DNA of 64,000 bases from Steinernema hermaphroditum (GCA_030435675.1 CM059624.1:1388769-1452768); one strand, 5' to 3'; numbered from the stretch's first letter, positions 1-10,810 are shown. Numbers and translations are program-made. The notes: generated by a model not told the origin, from the letters alone.

Positions 1-699
1 TGGTATTCCAATTTGAATATTTCTTGTGAATCCGTGCTCTGAAGCAGTCCAAGCATGCAAGAGTCGGCTACACAGCCTCATCGTTATATTCGGTAAGCCG
101 ACATTGTCCAGCATCGCAATATAGGACAGCGCGCCACCATACATAATTGTGTTGAAGAGGTCATCTTCCATGTCTTCTTCTGCTCCTTCGTATTGGACCT
201 CATACAACGAAAGCACTTTAAGGTCGTTTCTCTTCAATGTAGATTTGAGCCAGGCGGAAATGGTTGAAGCGTTGTTGAATTTGCAGTTATGAATGTACAT
301 GTGATTCACGTAGTTGGGCCAGAAGTTAGGAAAATAGCTGTCGAAGTAGGACACTTCCCGCATGGTGAATATTTCGACATGCTTTATATTGAAAAGAGGA
401 CGAAGAGCATCACGGTCTACAGGGTTCACCGATCCATAAGACCTTATTCTTAGGCTGGAGTAACGTGGATACTTCACTTCCTGGATTTCTTCAACAGTTC
501 TATCTCCGCTGGCAATGTAGCCAAATGTAAGCCGGCTGGCATTCATCCATACGTGCAGATCGAAATGTTCAATTTCCGATAAACGCTTGGTCGCGCCTGT
601 TCTCCAGAGGACATGTTCACAGAAACAAAGATTGGAACGGGCCGGCTGGGAAAGTATAAAAGCCACGTCTTCAACGAATCGGAGCGGGACGCCGTCCAT
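1..699 (-). CDS. MDxVP-family protein, 3' end outside window
   Basis: The reading frame is open from the ATG at 699 down to base 1 (233 codons), so the 3' end lies beyond the window. The protein starts MDGVPLRFVEDVAFIL and has no signal peptide. It shares layout with the intronless gene at 16895-17713: MDxVPxxFVE start, a W/C-containing helix near residues 25-35, then leucine-rich segments such as NNASTISAWLKSTLKRNDLK that match SRFSSWLKEVLKRNSLK. The hydrophobic N-terminal helix followed by LRR-like strands is reminiscent of nematode F-box or F-box-associated proteins, but I see no clear F-box and assign no function. Its first 80 residues were recently duplicated at 3087-3330. No intron is visible. 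Confidence 0.7.
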   Translation of the reverse strand, partial: MDGVPLRFVEDVAFILSQPARSNLCFCEHVLWRTGATKRLSEIEHFDLHVWMNASRLTFGYIASGDRTVEEIQEVKYPRYSSLRIRSYGSVNPVDRDALRPLFNIKHVEIFTMREVSYFDSYFPNFWPNYVNHMYIHNCKFNNASTISAWLKSTLKRNDLKVLSLYEVQYEGAEEDMEDDLFNTIMYGGALSYIAMLDNVGLPNITMRLCSRLLHAWTASEHGFTRNIQIGIP

Positions 700-1417
700 G
701 ACGAAGTGCTGATGGGTTAACCTTGCAAGGAATAGTTTTCGAAGTGCGAATTTATCGATTCGACGCATCGAAATTGTTCCGATAAGTGGTCAAGGGCTGA
801 CACAAAAGCCACGCTTGCCCTGTTATGATGTTCGGTCGATGCGAGGCTCACGACCAGTCCTCTACTCGAGGCACACACTAAACACGGAACGTTACACGCT
901 ATATGTATATAGAGTGAGGGAGCTGTTCACAGTATACTGTACGCTGTCTACCAAAGGACATGCCCGATTTGCCCTCAATAGCCTGTTTTGAGAGAAACAA
1001 GGTGCAGAGTAGCAGAATAGCACACGTTTTCATTTCCCGATAGCGCTGAGCTTATTTTCCACCGCCCAAAAATTATTACGGAAATTGGCAACATTTCAGT
1101 AGCAATAACAACTCAATTGATTTGAGCAAGCTGTCAAAGCGTGCAACATTTACCACTCTATTTACCGCCATTATTTTCGCGAGATGAACATGCAAAGCAT
1201 TCGGCTTTTTGTGTCTTATGTCGCAGCGACACAGATAGGAATATAGAAATTTCGCAATGAGAACCGGTTGAAATCCCAAAGAGGTACTTTGTTGCCTAAT
1301 AAATTGTACACCTGCTAGTGGCATTGGTTTAGTGTCGACATTTTAAAATCGAGGGTAAATCGGCAATGAAAACTTTACCTAAAGGGTGCGCCTATTTATA
1401 TGGCCGCCACTGTAGGT

Positions 1418-1696
1418 TCAAATCTCAAGGCGGACGGTTCGAAAGCAATAGTGGACGGTTGAGATCCAGGAGGACGAATTCGTTATGGTTTTGATGACGT
1501 TCTGAGAATTCCACCCATCTGTTAACATGCATTGATTCTCTGATTTCAATCTTTCGCGGTCCAGCATCAACATCAACGTCGAAGCTGGCGTGTCATCTCT
1601 ACTGTCTAGGCAAACGACTGTTTCTGTCGTGATCAACAAAAGATCGAAAAATTGAAAAAAAATGACAGCAACGCAAAGAAACGTCAGGAACTTCAT
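1418..1696 (-). CDS. candidate small secreted protein, 92 aa
   Basis: ATG at 1696. The first 29 residues (MKFLTFLCVAVIFFQFFDLL...) form a strong signal peptide, followed by a short polar region with three further cysteines and an N-x-S glycosylation site. No homolog is recognised. It lies downstream of the membrane protein gene on the same strand. The frame may be spliced differently near its end, so the C-terminus is uncertain; it could also be a chance ORF. Confidence 0.35.
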   Translation of the reverse strand: MKFLTFLCVAVIFFQFFDLLLITTETVVCLDSRDDTPASTLMLMLDRERLKSENQCMLTDGWNSQNVIKTITNSSSWISTVHYCFRTVRLEI

Positions 1697-1871
1697 TTCA
1701 TTGTTTCGGACATCATTGTACTGTCAAAGATCATACAAAATCCGGAGAGACCACCGTTGGTGTTGCCCAAGCGTTTTACTCTTGTTCATAATTTACCAAC
1801 GGTAAAGTATAAACCGCTGTTTATACACACCCTTTACCAACTTTAGCATAAGTATCATGATTATTTCAGTT

Positions 1872-2826
1872 TTATTCGGTTAAGAACTTGCTTTCCTCTT
1901 CTAGCATCGATTCGAGTGGAATGAGGCCAAAAATGATGAATAGAAACACATACATTAGAAACTGGAGCGCGACAATTTGAAAGCCTTCCAAGACAATTGC
2001 ATTCTTCCTGACACTGACGTAGTTTTCTTCTTTCATACATTTTCTTATTCTGTAGAAGAGCGCTTTATGGTACATCTTTAAAAGTGCTTCCGTAGTCGGA
2101 TATGGACTCAAACAGGTGGAGTTTAGTCCTGGGGTGTGATCAATCCAAAGGTCACCTAAATAATGATGACGTTTCGGTAAACTTGGTTAGGATATAACCT
2201 GTCAGAGGTATCTTCAAATCGGTCAGCCTATCATCAAACTCTTTCAATTTTAGCTGTACATCAGCTGTATCTACATCGTCGAAATCGTTGGAGTATGTGA
2301 TAATAACCGAATGCAAATACATTCTTCTTTCGGACCTAACCACTTCAATCACTTCACTTTTTGCCTTTTCTATCGCAGAGATGTCATTGGACAGGCGGGC
2401 TTCTTCTAAATTCAGTAAAGCCTGAAATTGATTTCGTAATTTTAGAATTGGTTCGAGCTTAGGTAACGAACCTTCTTGTAGACATCAGCAGGTGAAATTT
2501 GAAACGTTGTCAATTGATCGACGCAGTATGAATGTTCGTTCCCCAAAGACTCAGAAATGTCGGGACCCTGTGCGTCGGATCGAATCTTCTTGTAGAATAT
2601 GGTGTCGAATCTTATGCTATTTTCATTGGTTCGCTCCAAAAACGCTCCGATGCGACTTTCCGATGACCCTTCAATTGGTATACATGATGTAATAGAGAAA
2701 TAAGTATGCAAACTGACCGGGAGGACGAACTGCCCTGCTATCTTTAGACATATTATGCGTAAAAACTGAGAAAAATACGAAGGTTGATAGGAACACCAAT
2801 GTAATGGCGCCGTTAATTGAGCTCAT
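1872..2826 (-). CDS. secreted-entry single-pass membrane protein, unknown family (copy A)
   Basis: Four exons: 2826-2718, 2668-2472, 2421-2199, 2155-1872; 270 aa. The first 22 residues are hydrophobic (signal peptide or anchor). The ectodomain-like middle has a charged helical stretch (VRSERRMYLHSVIITYSNDF, then KLKEFDDRLTDLKIPL), then DHTPGLNSTCLSPYPTT, a basic segment KMYHKALFYRIRKCM, and one transmembrane helix near the C-terminus (FLMYVFLFIIFGLI). All four exons, the three short introns and the splice phases recur in the paralog at 41591-42563, which confirms the model. The TAA stop is embedded in AATAAA (GAATAAAAC), as in the paralog. I do not recognise the family; role unknown. Confidence 0.75.
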
Positions 2827-3036
2827 CACGAAACTATTTCTGCAAATGAAATATCAATCATTGGAGAAAATAAATGGGATTTGCGGTCTCTCACTTGTGT
2901 CCCCACCGTATCCGCATCGGTCAACTTGCTCTTCCGTTCGGTCTTCCGAAGCAGAATACTTACTCGTCTTGATTTACCAAAGACTTAGGCCTTGCGAGGC
3001 GTTTCATATATGCATAAGAATGAGACAAACGCCGTT

Positions 3037-3418
3037 GACGCTGACCTTCTCCTGGTTTTGGCTGGAGATGGTATACGCGAACAGGTTTCTTCAACAGTTC
3101 TATCTCCGCTGGCAATGTAGCCAAATGTAAGCCGGCTGGCATTCATCCATACGTGCAGATCAAAATATTCGATTTCCGATAAACGCTTGTTCGCGCCTGT
3201 TCTCCAGAGGACACGTTCACAGAAACAAAGATTGGAAAGGGCCGGCTGGGAAAGTATAAAAGCCACGTCTTCAACGAATCGGAGCGGGACGCCGTCCATG
3301 ACGAAGTGCTGATGGGTTGACCTTGCAAGGCGATTTCGATGTCTGATTTGCAGGGATAGTTTTCAAAGTGCGAATTAGACGCTGACCTTCTCCTGGTTTC
3401 GGCTGGAGGTGGTATACG
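3037..3418. repeat. 41-bp direct repeats flanking the truncated gene copy
   Basis: A 41-base sequence at 3037-3077 (starting GACGCTGACCTTCTCCTGGT) recurs at 3378-3418 with two mismatches, on either side of the duplicated gene fragment. Read on the minus strand both encode VYHLQPKPGEGQR, so the repeat may come from a coding exon. The arrangement suggests the gene fragment was captured between, or inserted into, an existing repeat. Confidence 0.65.
3087..3330 (-). pseudogene. truncated duplicate of the MDxVP gene 5' end
   Basis: This segment repeats 487-730 at an offset of exactly 2600 bases with only about ten differences. It covers the start codon (3299) and first ~70 codons of the upstream gene. 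The frame then runs out of homology into unrelated sequence (ETCSRIPSPAKTRRRS...). After 3330 a 24-base insertion precedes a further 22 bases that match 731-752. It is a partial gene copy with no downstream coding sequence, hence a pseudogene. Confidence 0.8.
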
Positions 3419-4871
3419 GTAAGGGCGATCAGCGGTGCGCGGAGATCGAGACGAAGAAGCTGAATCCAGTTAAGAGGTGTCAGTGGGGCACAGCGGATGG
3501 AGCGGGATCCCATCTTCAGCTGGCAGCGCAGACGTTGGTGTTGGCGAGCTCTGCGACGAAGAGGACTACAAGTGCCTGATTGCGCGAGTCATACAAATGA
3601 AATACTCCGAATCTTTTAACTTTCTCTAAATCGGCGTGCAGTTCGCTGTCCCTATCAGAGTTGTCCGGGTACCCGATCCGAAAACTCGAACCCGATACTT
3701 TCGGGTATCTGACCCGAAACCACGAAACCGACACCCAAACCCGCCAACTCTGGTCCCTATATAGGTCGATTATCCATTCTTTGCACACTCACCTAAGGAC
3801 ACCTAAGGCAACAGTCATAACGCTTTTCCTTGTATGCGAAAGTGTGCATGACATGTCCTTTATAAAATTCGAAAAATAAGCCAATTCGGAGGAAACATAA
3901 TTATAGTAAATTCAGCCGATTTCCCTTAATCACCGGTTTTCATCTTAAATTGGGTCTTGTTATACCAGACGCCTATATAATAATGGTGAGCTGTTTATTG
4001 TACTCTAGCACTGTGTGAAACACGGATTCGTGGAAAACAGTTGTAGGCATTCGCAAAACCAATATCAGCTGGTGCTGATAAAGTGCTTACTTCATGAGAA
4101 ACGAGTTCAACATATGTATTGACACGCTCTTCGTTACTAGTTTCATTAGCCTTGTTATGATGTGTTCCCAGTACATCAACTATGATGTGCGTAAGTATAT
4201 TAGCTGTACGTTTAAGGGACGCCTATTACTCGCTCTAGACATGTCGTCCTCAAATCAGCTGGTAATATTTTAATGCGGCTAGATTCCCTGCCAGCCAATG
4301 CTTGATTCTGATCAATGGCGTGTCTTCAGAGTTAATACCATGTCTCGAGAAGACCGGTTTTTTCGTTCCTTGCACACCATCGTTACGCAATCTTAGCCTG
4401 ACATTAACTAAAGCTCCAATTATTGTGGCATTTTGAAGTTTGCAATGTCTAGTTTTAAGTTGTTTCAATCTCCGCAGCTCGTATTCGCGTTTGTGAGACG
4501 AGAAACGGCTATTCATAAATAGCCAAATGCCAGACATACAAGTAAACCTCATAAATATGGATTAGCACACAAAAGATTTCCTATTTTCGAAACTTTTTAT
4601 TTAGAAAGTTGCACTAGCAGAGTCGCTTCGATAACCGTGTTCGTCATACACATGTTCTGCGGCTCATCCATATGTGTTAGCGGATCGAAAATATGGGTAA
4701 CAGTAATTCTACCTCTATGTATACTATGAACGGGTAACCGACGGATCCGTTGGTTTGTTGGTTTGTATTTCTGTTCATCTCGAACCGACTCGGTACGGAC
4801 GGATTACAAACGAAATACATATGTTTCCAATGAGCACCAGAGGCAGTAGGACCGTTCCAGTACCACTATGT
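3419..4871. other. no gene recognised
   Basis: Holds a degenerate short-period CCCGA/ACCCG-type repeat at about 3663-3750 and AT-rich sequence. A 100-codon minus-strand frame at 4250-4552 shows no signal peptide, motif or splice support. Nothing else is supported. Confidence 0.4.
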
Positions 4872-5352
4872 CGCAGTCCATGCCTCATCCTGTGTCCCGT
4901 CTATATCTCATCCTATGCCCCGTACATCCTTATCCCTCTGCCAATCCTCGTGTTTCTTTTGTGAGTGACCTTTAACATATTTTCTGAGAGTCAATAAGTC
5001 ACTCACTAAACCAATATTCTTGCCACCCGCAGAGCTGCGGTGTCGTCATCCAAAAGACCGTTTGCTGTTGAGTTCACTTCTCCTTTTGTGTCCTATTTTT
5101 TCGCTTTTTCTTTATTACCTTCTTCGCTTTGTTTCGCTCACGCCTTCCCCAGTCCAATCCCCATCCTTTCCCCAGTCCATGCCCTCATCATATGCCCTGT
5201 ACATGTCTCGTTCCTTTTCAGTTTCAAGCTTCATCCACTTCCGTTCCACGCCACATCCTGTATGCCCCGTGTTTCTCTATTGTTTGTGAGTGACCTTTAG
5301 CTTATTTTCTGAGGATCAAAACTTACCAACAAAGCCAATGTTCCAATATTCT
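4872..5352. repeat. diverged direct duplication, pyrimidine-rich
   Basis: The segment 4872-5020 (CAGTCCATGCC... then GAGTGACCTTTA... then CCAATATTCT) recurs at about 5174-5352 with small insertions. Both halves keep the same order of blocks: pyrimidine-rich tract, TTTGTGAGTGACCTTTA, TATTTTCTGAG, CCAATATTCT. No coding content is convincing despite open frames caused by the biased composition. Confidence 0.6.
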
Positions 5353-5842
5353 CAGTTTTCTTTGACATCACGCGTATCACTCTTTTAATACTGTGCGCTA
5401 GTCAACGTAAAAGTCCATCACATATTTCACCTGAAGAGTACACGTAGGTGGTCCTGTATTTGATAAACTTCTTAATAGCATATCCTTTCAATTTCATATT
5501 AGACGCTTTTCTAATTGCCCTATTTGTCGGCGGACGCCATTATTCGACGCTAGTACTCCGGTTCTTCTACTATTTGTGCGCGACTTTTCCGACACAGTAC
5601 CTTCTTGTCACGGAATATTTGAGCCACGTAGCTCCTATGATCCTGTCCTTTAGCCAGGTGGAAGCTTAGCTCAGCCCTTTGTGTGTACCTTTGTTTGGTT
5701 AGTGGTGTATTGCATTAAAAGGCGGGAAACCGACCTGTTTACGTTTATGCTGTTGTTTTCGCGTAGGTCGTGATTGCTATTATGGTACACTTTATCCTAA
5801 ACTACTGTTAATTGCCGAAAAATTAATCTTTTGTTAACCGTG

Positions 5843-5859
5843 TTTTTCTCCTTTTACAG
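5843..5859 (+). promoter_or_regulatory. trans-splice-type acceptor at start codon
   Basis: A TTTTTCTCCTTTTACAG acceptor abuts the ATG at 5860. The protein N-terminus looks complete, so this is best read as a spliced-leader acceptor; an untranslated upstream exon is the alternative. Confidence 0.5.
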
Positions 5860-6847
5860 ATGCCTACTCATTCCAACTTCACGTTCGAAGACTACCTCTT
5901 CTATAACAAGATCAGTTCGTCGATCATGTTCCCTATCTACATCTTCGCCACGTTCGGAAACATGATCATAGTAGCAGCCACTCTAAAATCGAAAAAGCTC
6001 CGAGCCACCTGTTCCTTGCTGATCGCAATTCAGGCATTGTGCGAGTCCATCTATCCCATATCGGCTTTTATGTTTCTGTACTTCGCTCTTACCGAGAAGA
6101 TCCATACATATCATCAGTGCTACTGGATCCAATTCGTTCCTCTTGGCGCTGCGAACATCGCCATAAACATGATGCCTGTGGTCGCTTTGGACAGATGCCT
6201 CTCGCTCGGGCTGCCTCTGTGGTACAGAAGAAAGAACGCGAGAAACTACATTTGTGCGCTTTTGAGTGTTCCCGTAGCATATGATATATTCCTTAAAATT
6301 CTTGCATATGCCTTTGCAAACGATGAAGAAGTGGTCTGTGTGATTCCAACCGGATTGGCCGGTCTCGCGGCGAAGATCTGGAGCTACGCGCAGGGGCCAG
6401 TTGCTGTGGCTGTTTTAATTTTCTACGTGGCCATGAGGGTCTACACAAAGGGTAAGTTCTGCCTCGTATTAGTGGTTTAGAACATAGTGGTTTTAGATCT
6501 CACAAGACAGTCATGGGTTGTGATCAATCTCAACAAGTCACTACAGAAGATCGTAGTCGTGTATCTGTGTGGTTATGCAGCCGTGGCAGCTGTGAATTTT
6601 TCGGGGGTCATGTTTAGCACGAAGTACGTGAAGATCAGCCTGTTTTGGTTATAAAGATTTCCTTTTCAGTCCCTACATCATCAACGCGCTTTCGTCGTTC
6701 TCCGGCATATTTGCGGGAATCAATGCGGCGTCGCCTGTTGTCATTTTGTATTGCCAGAGCAAGCTTTACAGAACGGAGATCGACGCTCTGCTTGGAAGGA
6801 AAGCAAGAGTGATGGTGTGGTCTTCTTCAGTGCACATGACAACTTAA
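5860..6847 (+). CDS. Srsx-like chemosensory G-protein-coupled receptor
   Basis: Three exons: 5860-6451, 6497-6623, 6670-6847; 298 aa. Seven hydrophobic segments are visible. TM1 carries the GN pair at residues 33-34 (FATFGNMIIVAATLKSKKLR), and after TM3 comes LDRCLSLGLPLWYR near 110-122, the layout of nematode Srsx receptors. TM7 contains NPYIINALSSFSGI and NAASPVVILYCQ. Introns are 45-46 nt with phases 1 and 2 that join in frame. Family members are putative odorant or pheromone receptors in chemosensory neurons; the ligand is unknown. The full length matches the family and no lesion is visible. No related copy occurs elsewhere in the window. Confidence 0.85.
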
Positions 6848-9244
6848 GTATTTGTTATATTTGTGGTAGCAACCAAGATATATCATTTATCTACAGCGTG
6901 TATCTGTTGTCTCTAGTCTTTTGGTATGACCCCGGCAATCCGGGTCTGGGGGCACATCCCTGATCGGGACCGGTCCGTTTTAGTAAACAACCTGAGGCTA
7001 CGAAGAGTGCCACGTAGAGAAGACCCTCTCATTGGGAAATAGACTCAGTAAACGGCTGCTTCAAGAAGTCGGCAATAAGGCTCAAGGGGCCAGCGTTTGA
7101 CACATCGTATAGTTCTATATGTATAACGCTAGTACCGGTTTATATTACTAAGGTACCCTACTAAGGTAATCTTTGTTGTACGGAGCTATTCCATACCGTT
7201 TTATTGAAAAACCTATCTTACAATTCTTAGCAGATGTGTAGGCCTGTCGTAAGGGCTAATTGGCACGTTATTTCTTGCCTGTCCGTCGCCAGTCGCACAT
7301 CGTTATGGGACAAGATAAACCGTGTATGTTGCGGGGGCAAGGTCTTCTCTGATTGTCTGTGCTATATGGCGGAACTATCGCTTTCGACATAAGCCTGTTA
7401 TGTCATTTTTATAAAGTGGCACACCACCAGGTGCAAGTCAAAGGAGCCAATCCGAGGCGAGCCGAATCGCTCGTTTATGGATAGCCTCATTCACTGGGAA
7501 CAATTACAACTGTTCACGAGGAATGGCTCGAAGAGAAGGCATTAACGACAAGAGAAAGGGCTTGCAGCAAGATTTTCTCTGATGCTCTGCGTTATCTTCG
7601 CGCCATCCCTCGAAAACACTCATCATTGTCGGTAGTATATAGAAGACTCGGCTCGGATTGGCTCTAGAGCCAAGAATTGTAATGTTACCTCTACAAGCAT
7701 GCATTTCGGGGAGCCAGCTTTTACTACAGTTGGCCAATTTGCAGAACAAATAGTGACACATTTTGGCGATTTATTGATAGATGATGGAACAATATAACTC
7801 TCTATTGGCAGTGATCCGGATGCGAATATGATCAAGCTGTCGAATTGGACGGCTGAGGATCCCGTACGCATGTCCACACGCACGTCTGTCCTATCCCCGC
7901 CATGCCAACAACGCGGAAGCCTCGTTCACCCAGTCGATTCAGCACAATCCGCGGGTGTAAATCGGTGACGTATTCCGCGTATCTAAAGCACAAAAGTACA
8001 GTTTTTGCAAAAAAATGACTTGCGATTCAATGATAAAGAAAAGTCCTTGAACAGGTTTTGCTGTCTGCTATATTCTGAAACCAGTTGTTGACACAAATGA
8101 TAAAAAATTAACGCCGATGAAATCAAGAACACGGACGTGCTATGTTTTTAGTCCTGACATCTTTTCACTTCCGTGTTGGGGCATCTACAAGTTGTCTGAT
8201 TTGGGTAATAATGGACGCCAGGGCCACTAGATAAAGATCACTTGATCAAGCAATATGGACGGCGGTTTTTAATATGGGGCAAAATATCGACCATCTGGAT
8301 CAGGAGCGTCTTATTATTTGTTTTGCTAAAGATACGCTCCTTAAGTTCCTACATTTTTCTGGTTTATTCGTGTAGCTATCAGCCGCAGTAAATACGTCCT
8401 TGTGCTTATGAAACAAAGCAACAAAGGGCATGGGACGATGGGACAGAGGGCATTCGATTATCTCTCGTCGTCTGAGCTTTCTTCGCACCGCTGCCCGCGA
8501 ATGGTCGCAATTTTCCCGGCATATTTTACCGAGCTCCCGTTTGGAGCCAACTCAGCGGAGCCGTACTATGCAACACTGAGCCATCTCTGTTGGCATGTTT
8601 GCTTTGATGACTACATTTCCATAAAAAATGCGATAGACCAATAATTTATGAAAATTGACTGCAGAAAAAGAAGTTCTTCTTGAAGGCCGAAAGCACAAAC
8701 CTATTTCCGAGACGGACCACCTTCTTAGCCTCCAAAAAATACATAAGCTCAGGATCCGAATCCGCGTCGCCCACCATCGTTGGCCCACATTCCAGACGAG
8801 TTTGTGTTGAAATAAGAACGTATTCGGGAGTCTCCTGCATGATAACCTAAAAGGAGAGGTACGACAAATCGATAGAAGACGCGCGCATGCAGACATCAAC
8901 TGTCAGGGTTGTTGATAAGCAGTCGGTCGTGCGCCCATCTACCGGTGGAGAACCTGTTCCGCGCACAAATAGTAACGTGCATCGCTTCTGCCCACAACTG
9001 TTGCAAATAGTAGAGATCAGTCCTTATGCACTGGGACTATAACAGTACATTATCGTAATCATTCACTGTTCCACAGTTCTTAAGGTGACCGATTGGCTAC
9101 TAAAAATTAAAAGTACATTGAGTGTATTAACACATAGGATAAACATCAACATAACCATAAAATCACAAAGTATCAGGTCCCTCTGATACTGGGGAATGAA
9201 CCCCGATTTTACAAACCTATTTTTCGTCGACGCGCATTATTAAA
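6848..9244. other. mostly unassigned; short inverted repeat
   Basis: About 2.4 kb with no complete gene. A short imperfect inverted repeat pairs GAGCCAATCCGAGGCGAGCC (about 7450) with TCGGCTCGGATTGGCTC (about 7651). The coding-like remnant at 8641-8855 is listed separately. Confidence 0.4.
8641..8855 (-). pseudogene. isolated coding-like exon, family not recognised
   Basis: On the minus strand a CTCCTTTTAG acceptor (just above 8846) leads into VIMQETPEYVLISTQTRLEC, then GPTMVGDADSDPELMYFLEA and a basic, hydrophobic stretch. Composition and codon use look protein-coding. A second acceptor TTTTTCTGCAG near 8645 would splice into sequence that stops after four codons. Flanking exons are not found, so this is probably a gene relic or one exon of a gene I cannot assemble. 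Confidence 0.35.
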
Positions 9245-9414
9245 GGTACTCGTCAGAGTTAAGACGTCTACTGTTACTCTTAATACAATTCAAGTCAGTT
9301 AATGTGTGAAAGGTCAACATAGCCCACCGTTAGCACAAATTTATTATAGAGTCAACTATTTCAGTTGTCTTCTGAGTTTCCATTTCCTTGTTCAATTTTT
9401 GTGACACAGAGAGC

Positions 9415-9482
9415 ATTCCCCGCCCCAATTTGGGTTCTCTTATTAGTAGGGTACGGATTCAGTTCAGTACCTGATCTTCAGA
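9415..9482 (+). promoter_or_regulatory. conserved promoter block of the peptide genes (copy 1)
   Basis: GCATTCCCCGCC, then CTTATTAG, then GATTCAGTTCAG lie within 70 bases of the ATG. The same three blocks, in the same order and spacing, precede the other three copies (minus-strand starts at 10810, 13224 and 16347). In copies 2-4 a further upstream block around AATAGAACAAGGAA is shared. They may hold the transcription start and tissue-specific elements, but some of the conservation simply reflects recent duplication. Confidence 0.5.
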
Positions 9483-9788
9483 ATGGCTCGTCTCTCTGTC
9501 GTTGTTCTTTTCTTCGCTCTTATTGCTTTGAGCAGTTCTGGTGAGTGCCGTTGCCTAGCGTTTTATGGCGAAGTTGCTCTGTTTAGCCGGAATTCCACCT
9601 GCCTCCTTGTCTCGCTCTTCGGCATCTGGTGCTCGTCCCTACTTCGCTGTGCCTGCTGTGAGTAACAACAACCATGAGGTCGTCAAGCGACAATGTTTGC
9701 TTGTTTGCTGTTACTAAAGTAATTTCTCATTTTAGGCTCCTTCATTATGAACACCAATACAGGAAAACCTGAGTGCATTTTCGGATGA
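9483..9788 (+). CDS. prepropeptide gene, cyclic amidated peptide, copy 1
   Basis: Three exons: 9483-9540, 9587-9694, 9736-9788; 72 aa. Exon 1 encodes the signal peptide (MARLSVVVLFFALIALSSS). Exon 2 encodes a 34-residue propeptide ending in VVKR. Exon 3 with the last codons of exon 2 encodes QCSFIMNTNTGKPECIFG and the stop. Predicted processing: convertase cleavage after Lys-Arg, pyroglutamate from Gln1, Cys2-Cys15 disulphide, and amidation from the C-terminal Gly, giving a 17-residue amide. Both introns are phase 1 (46 and 41 nt); the second splits the Cys2 codon. AATAAA is at 9836-9841. The architecture is that of a neuropeptide or peptide hormone precursor; no known family is recognised. 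The model is supported by three paralogs. Confidence 0.82.
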
Positions 9789-10003
9789 AGTTCCTATTTC
9801 TCTTGTTTGCTGTCTGTATCTTAAAATTACAATTGAATAAAACAATATTTTCGAACAAAGAATGACTAAATACTTAGAGGAAGTATTAAGCATAGTAGAG
9901 GTTAAAGTGTTCTCTATAAAGTGTTCCCTATGTTCCCGCAAAAAAATAATGATAAGGTTTGAATTGTTATGAATTCACGAATTTATTTGCGAAATCTAAC
10001 ACG

Positions 10004-10270
10004 TTACATGTTGTCGCACCCCAAATCTAGCCACCGCTGCCTGGCTTCTTCTTGTGCTCGATGTGACCATCGTCTGCTGCTTAGTTTCCTCGTGAACTCA
10101 TCACTCCATCGGATCCATGGTGTTCCGAGAGGCCTCTTCACGGGAGGACGCCATTCGTCCAGTCGGCTGGACCATTTTTCCGGGCTTCCGTTCGCCATCT
10201 TCCGAAGTTTCATTTTCTTCTTCTTGCTGCTTCGTCGATGTCCATCACCTTGGTTACACCTCGGATCCAC
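10004..10270 (-). mobile_element. RTE-type non-LTR retrotransposon 3' fragment
   Basis: The minus-strand frame contains WSSRLDEWRPPVKRPLGTPW, IRWSDEF and a C-terminal ...RRWSHRAQEEARQRWLDLG. This is the pattern at the extreme C-terminus of RTE-like reverse transcriptases (RPxGRPxxRWxDD...A...RxxWRxLG). Only the end of the element is present, a typical 5'-truncated insertion. It lies in the spacer of the inverted repeat between peptide genes 1 and 2. A longer relic of the same class is at 40470-41449. Confidence 0.7.
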
Positions 10271-10504
10271 ATTTGGCTGGTTATCGTCACTTTTTGCTGA
10301 TAAGTCAGTTTTATAGGCGATTATGACATCTCTTCCGGCGAATCTTATGTTATCATGAACAATAAACGCGGATGCATAGGGAACAGTTTAACCTCTACGC
10401 TGCTTAATACCTCCTCTAAATGGTTGGTCATTCTTTTTTGACAGTATTGTTTTATTCAGTAGTAGCTTGTAAGATACGAACAGAAAACGAGAGAAATAGG
10501 AACT

Positions 10505-10810
10505 TCATCCGAAAATGCATTCAGGATACCCTGTATCGTCATTAAAAATGTAGGCGCCTAAAATGAGTAATTACTGTAGTAAGAGCAGACAAGCAAACAT
10601 TGTCGCTTGACGGCTCCTTGGTTGTTGCTATTCCCAGTAGGCACAGCGAAATAAGGACGACCACCGGGTGCCGAAGAGCGAGACAAGGAGCGTGCTGGAA
10701 TTCCACCTAAACAGAGTAACTTAGTCAACGACCGCTAGCCAACGGCACTCACCAGCACAGCTCAAAGCAATAAGAGCGAACAGGAGAATAATAACAGAGA
10801 GACGAGCCAT
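10505..10810 (-). CDS. prepropeptide gene, cyclic amidated peptide, copy 2
   Basis: Three exons: 10810-10753, 10706-10599, 10557-10505; 72 aa with the same exon lengths (58, 108, 53) as copy 1. Signal peptide MARLSVIILLFALIALSCA, propeptide ending GAVKR, mature QCAYIFNDDTGYPECIFG. Cysteines 2 and 15, the Thr-Gly pair and the CIFG end are kept while positions 3-9 and 12 vary. It is convergent with copy 1 and lies just downstream, on the same strand, of the decayed receptor gene (11131-12044). Confidence 0.82.

Noticed and set aside
5020..5300. Two overlapping plus-strand ORFs with hydrophobic Leu/Ser/Phe runs
   Set aside because: Pyrimidine-rich direct duplication gives apparent hydrophobic protein in two frames; not membrane protein genes.
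9483..9665. Unspliced 60-codon ORF covering exon 1 and intron 1 of peptide gene 1
   Set aside because: Comparison with three paralogs shows the frame change at a GTGAGT...TTTAG intron; the unspliced reading is not conserved.
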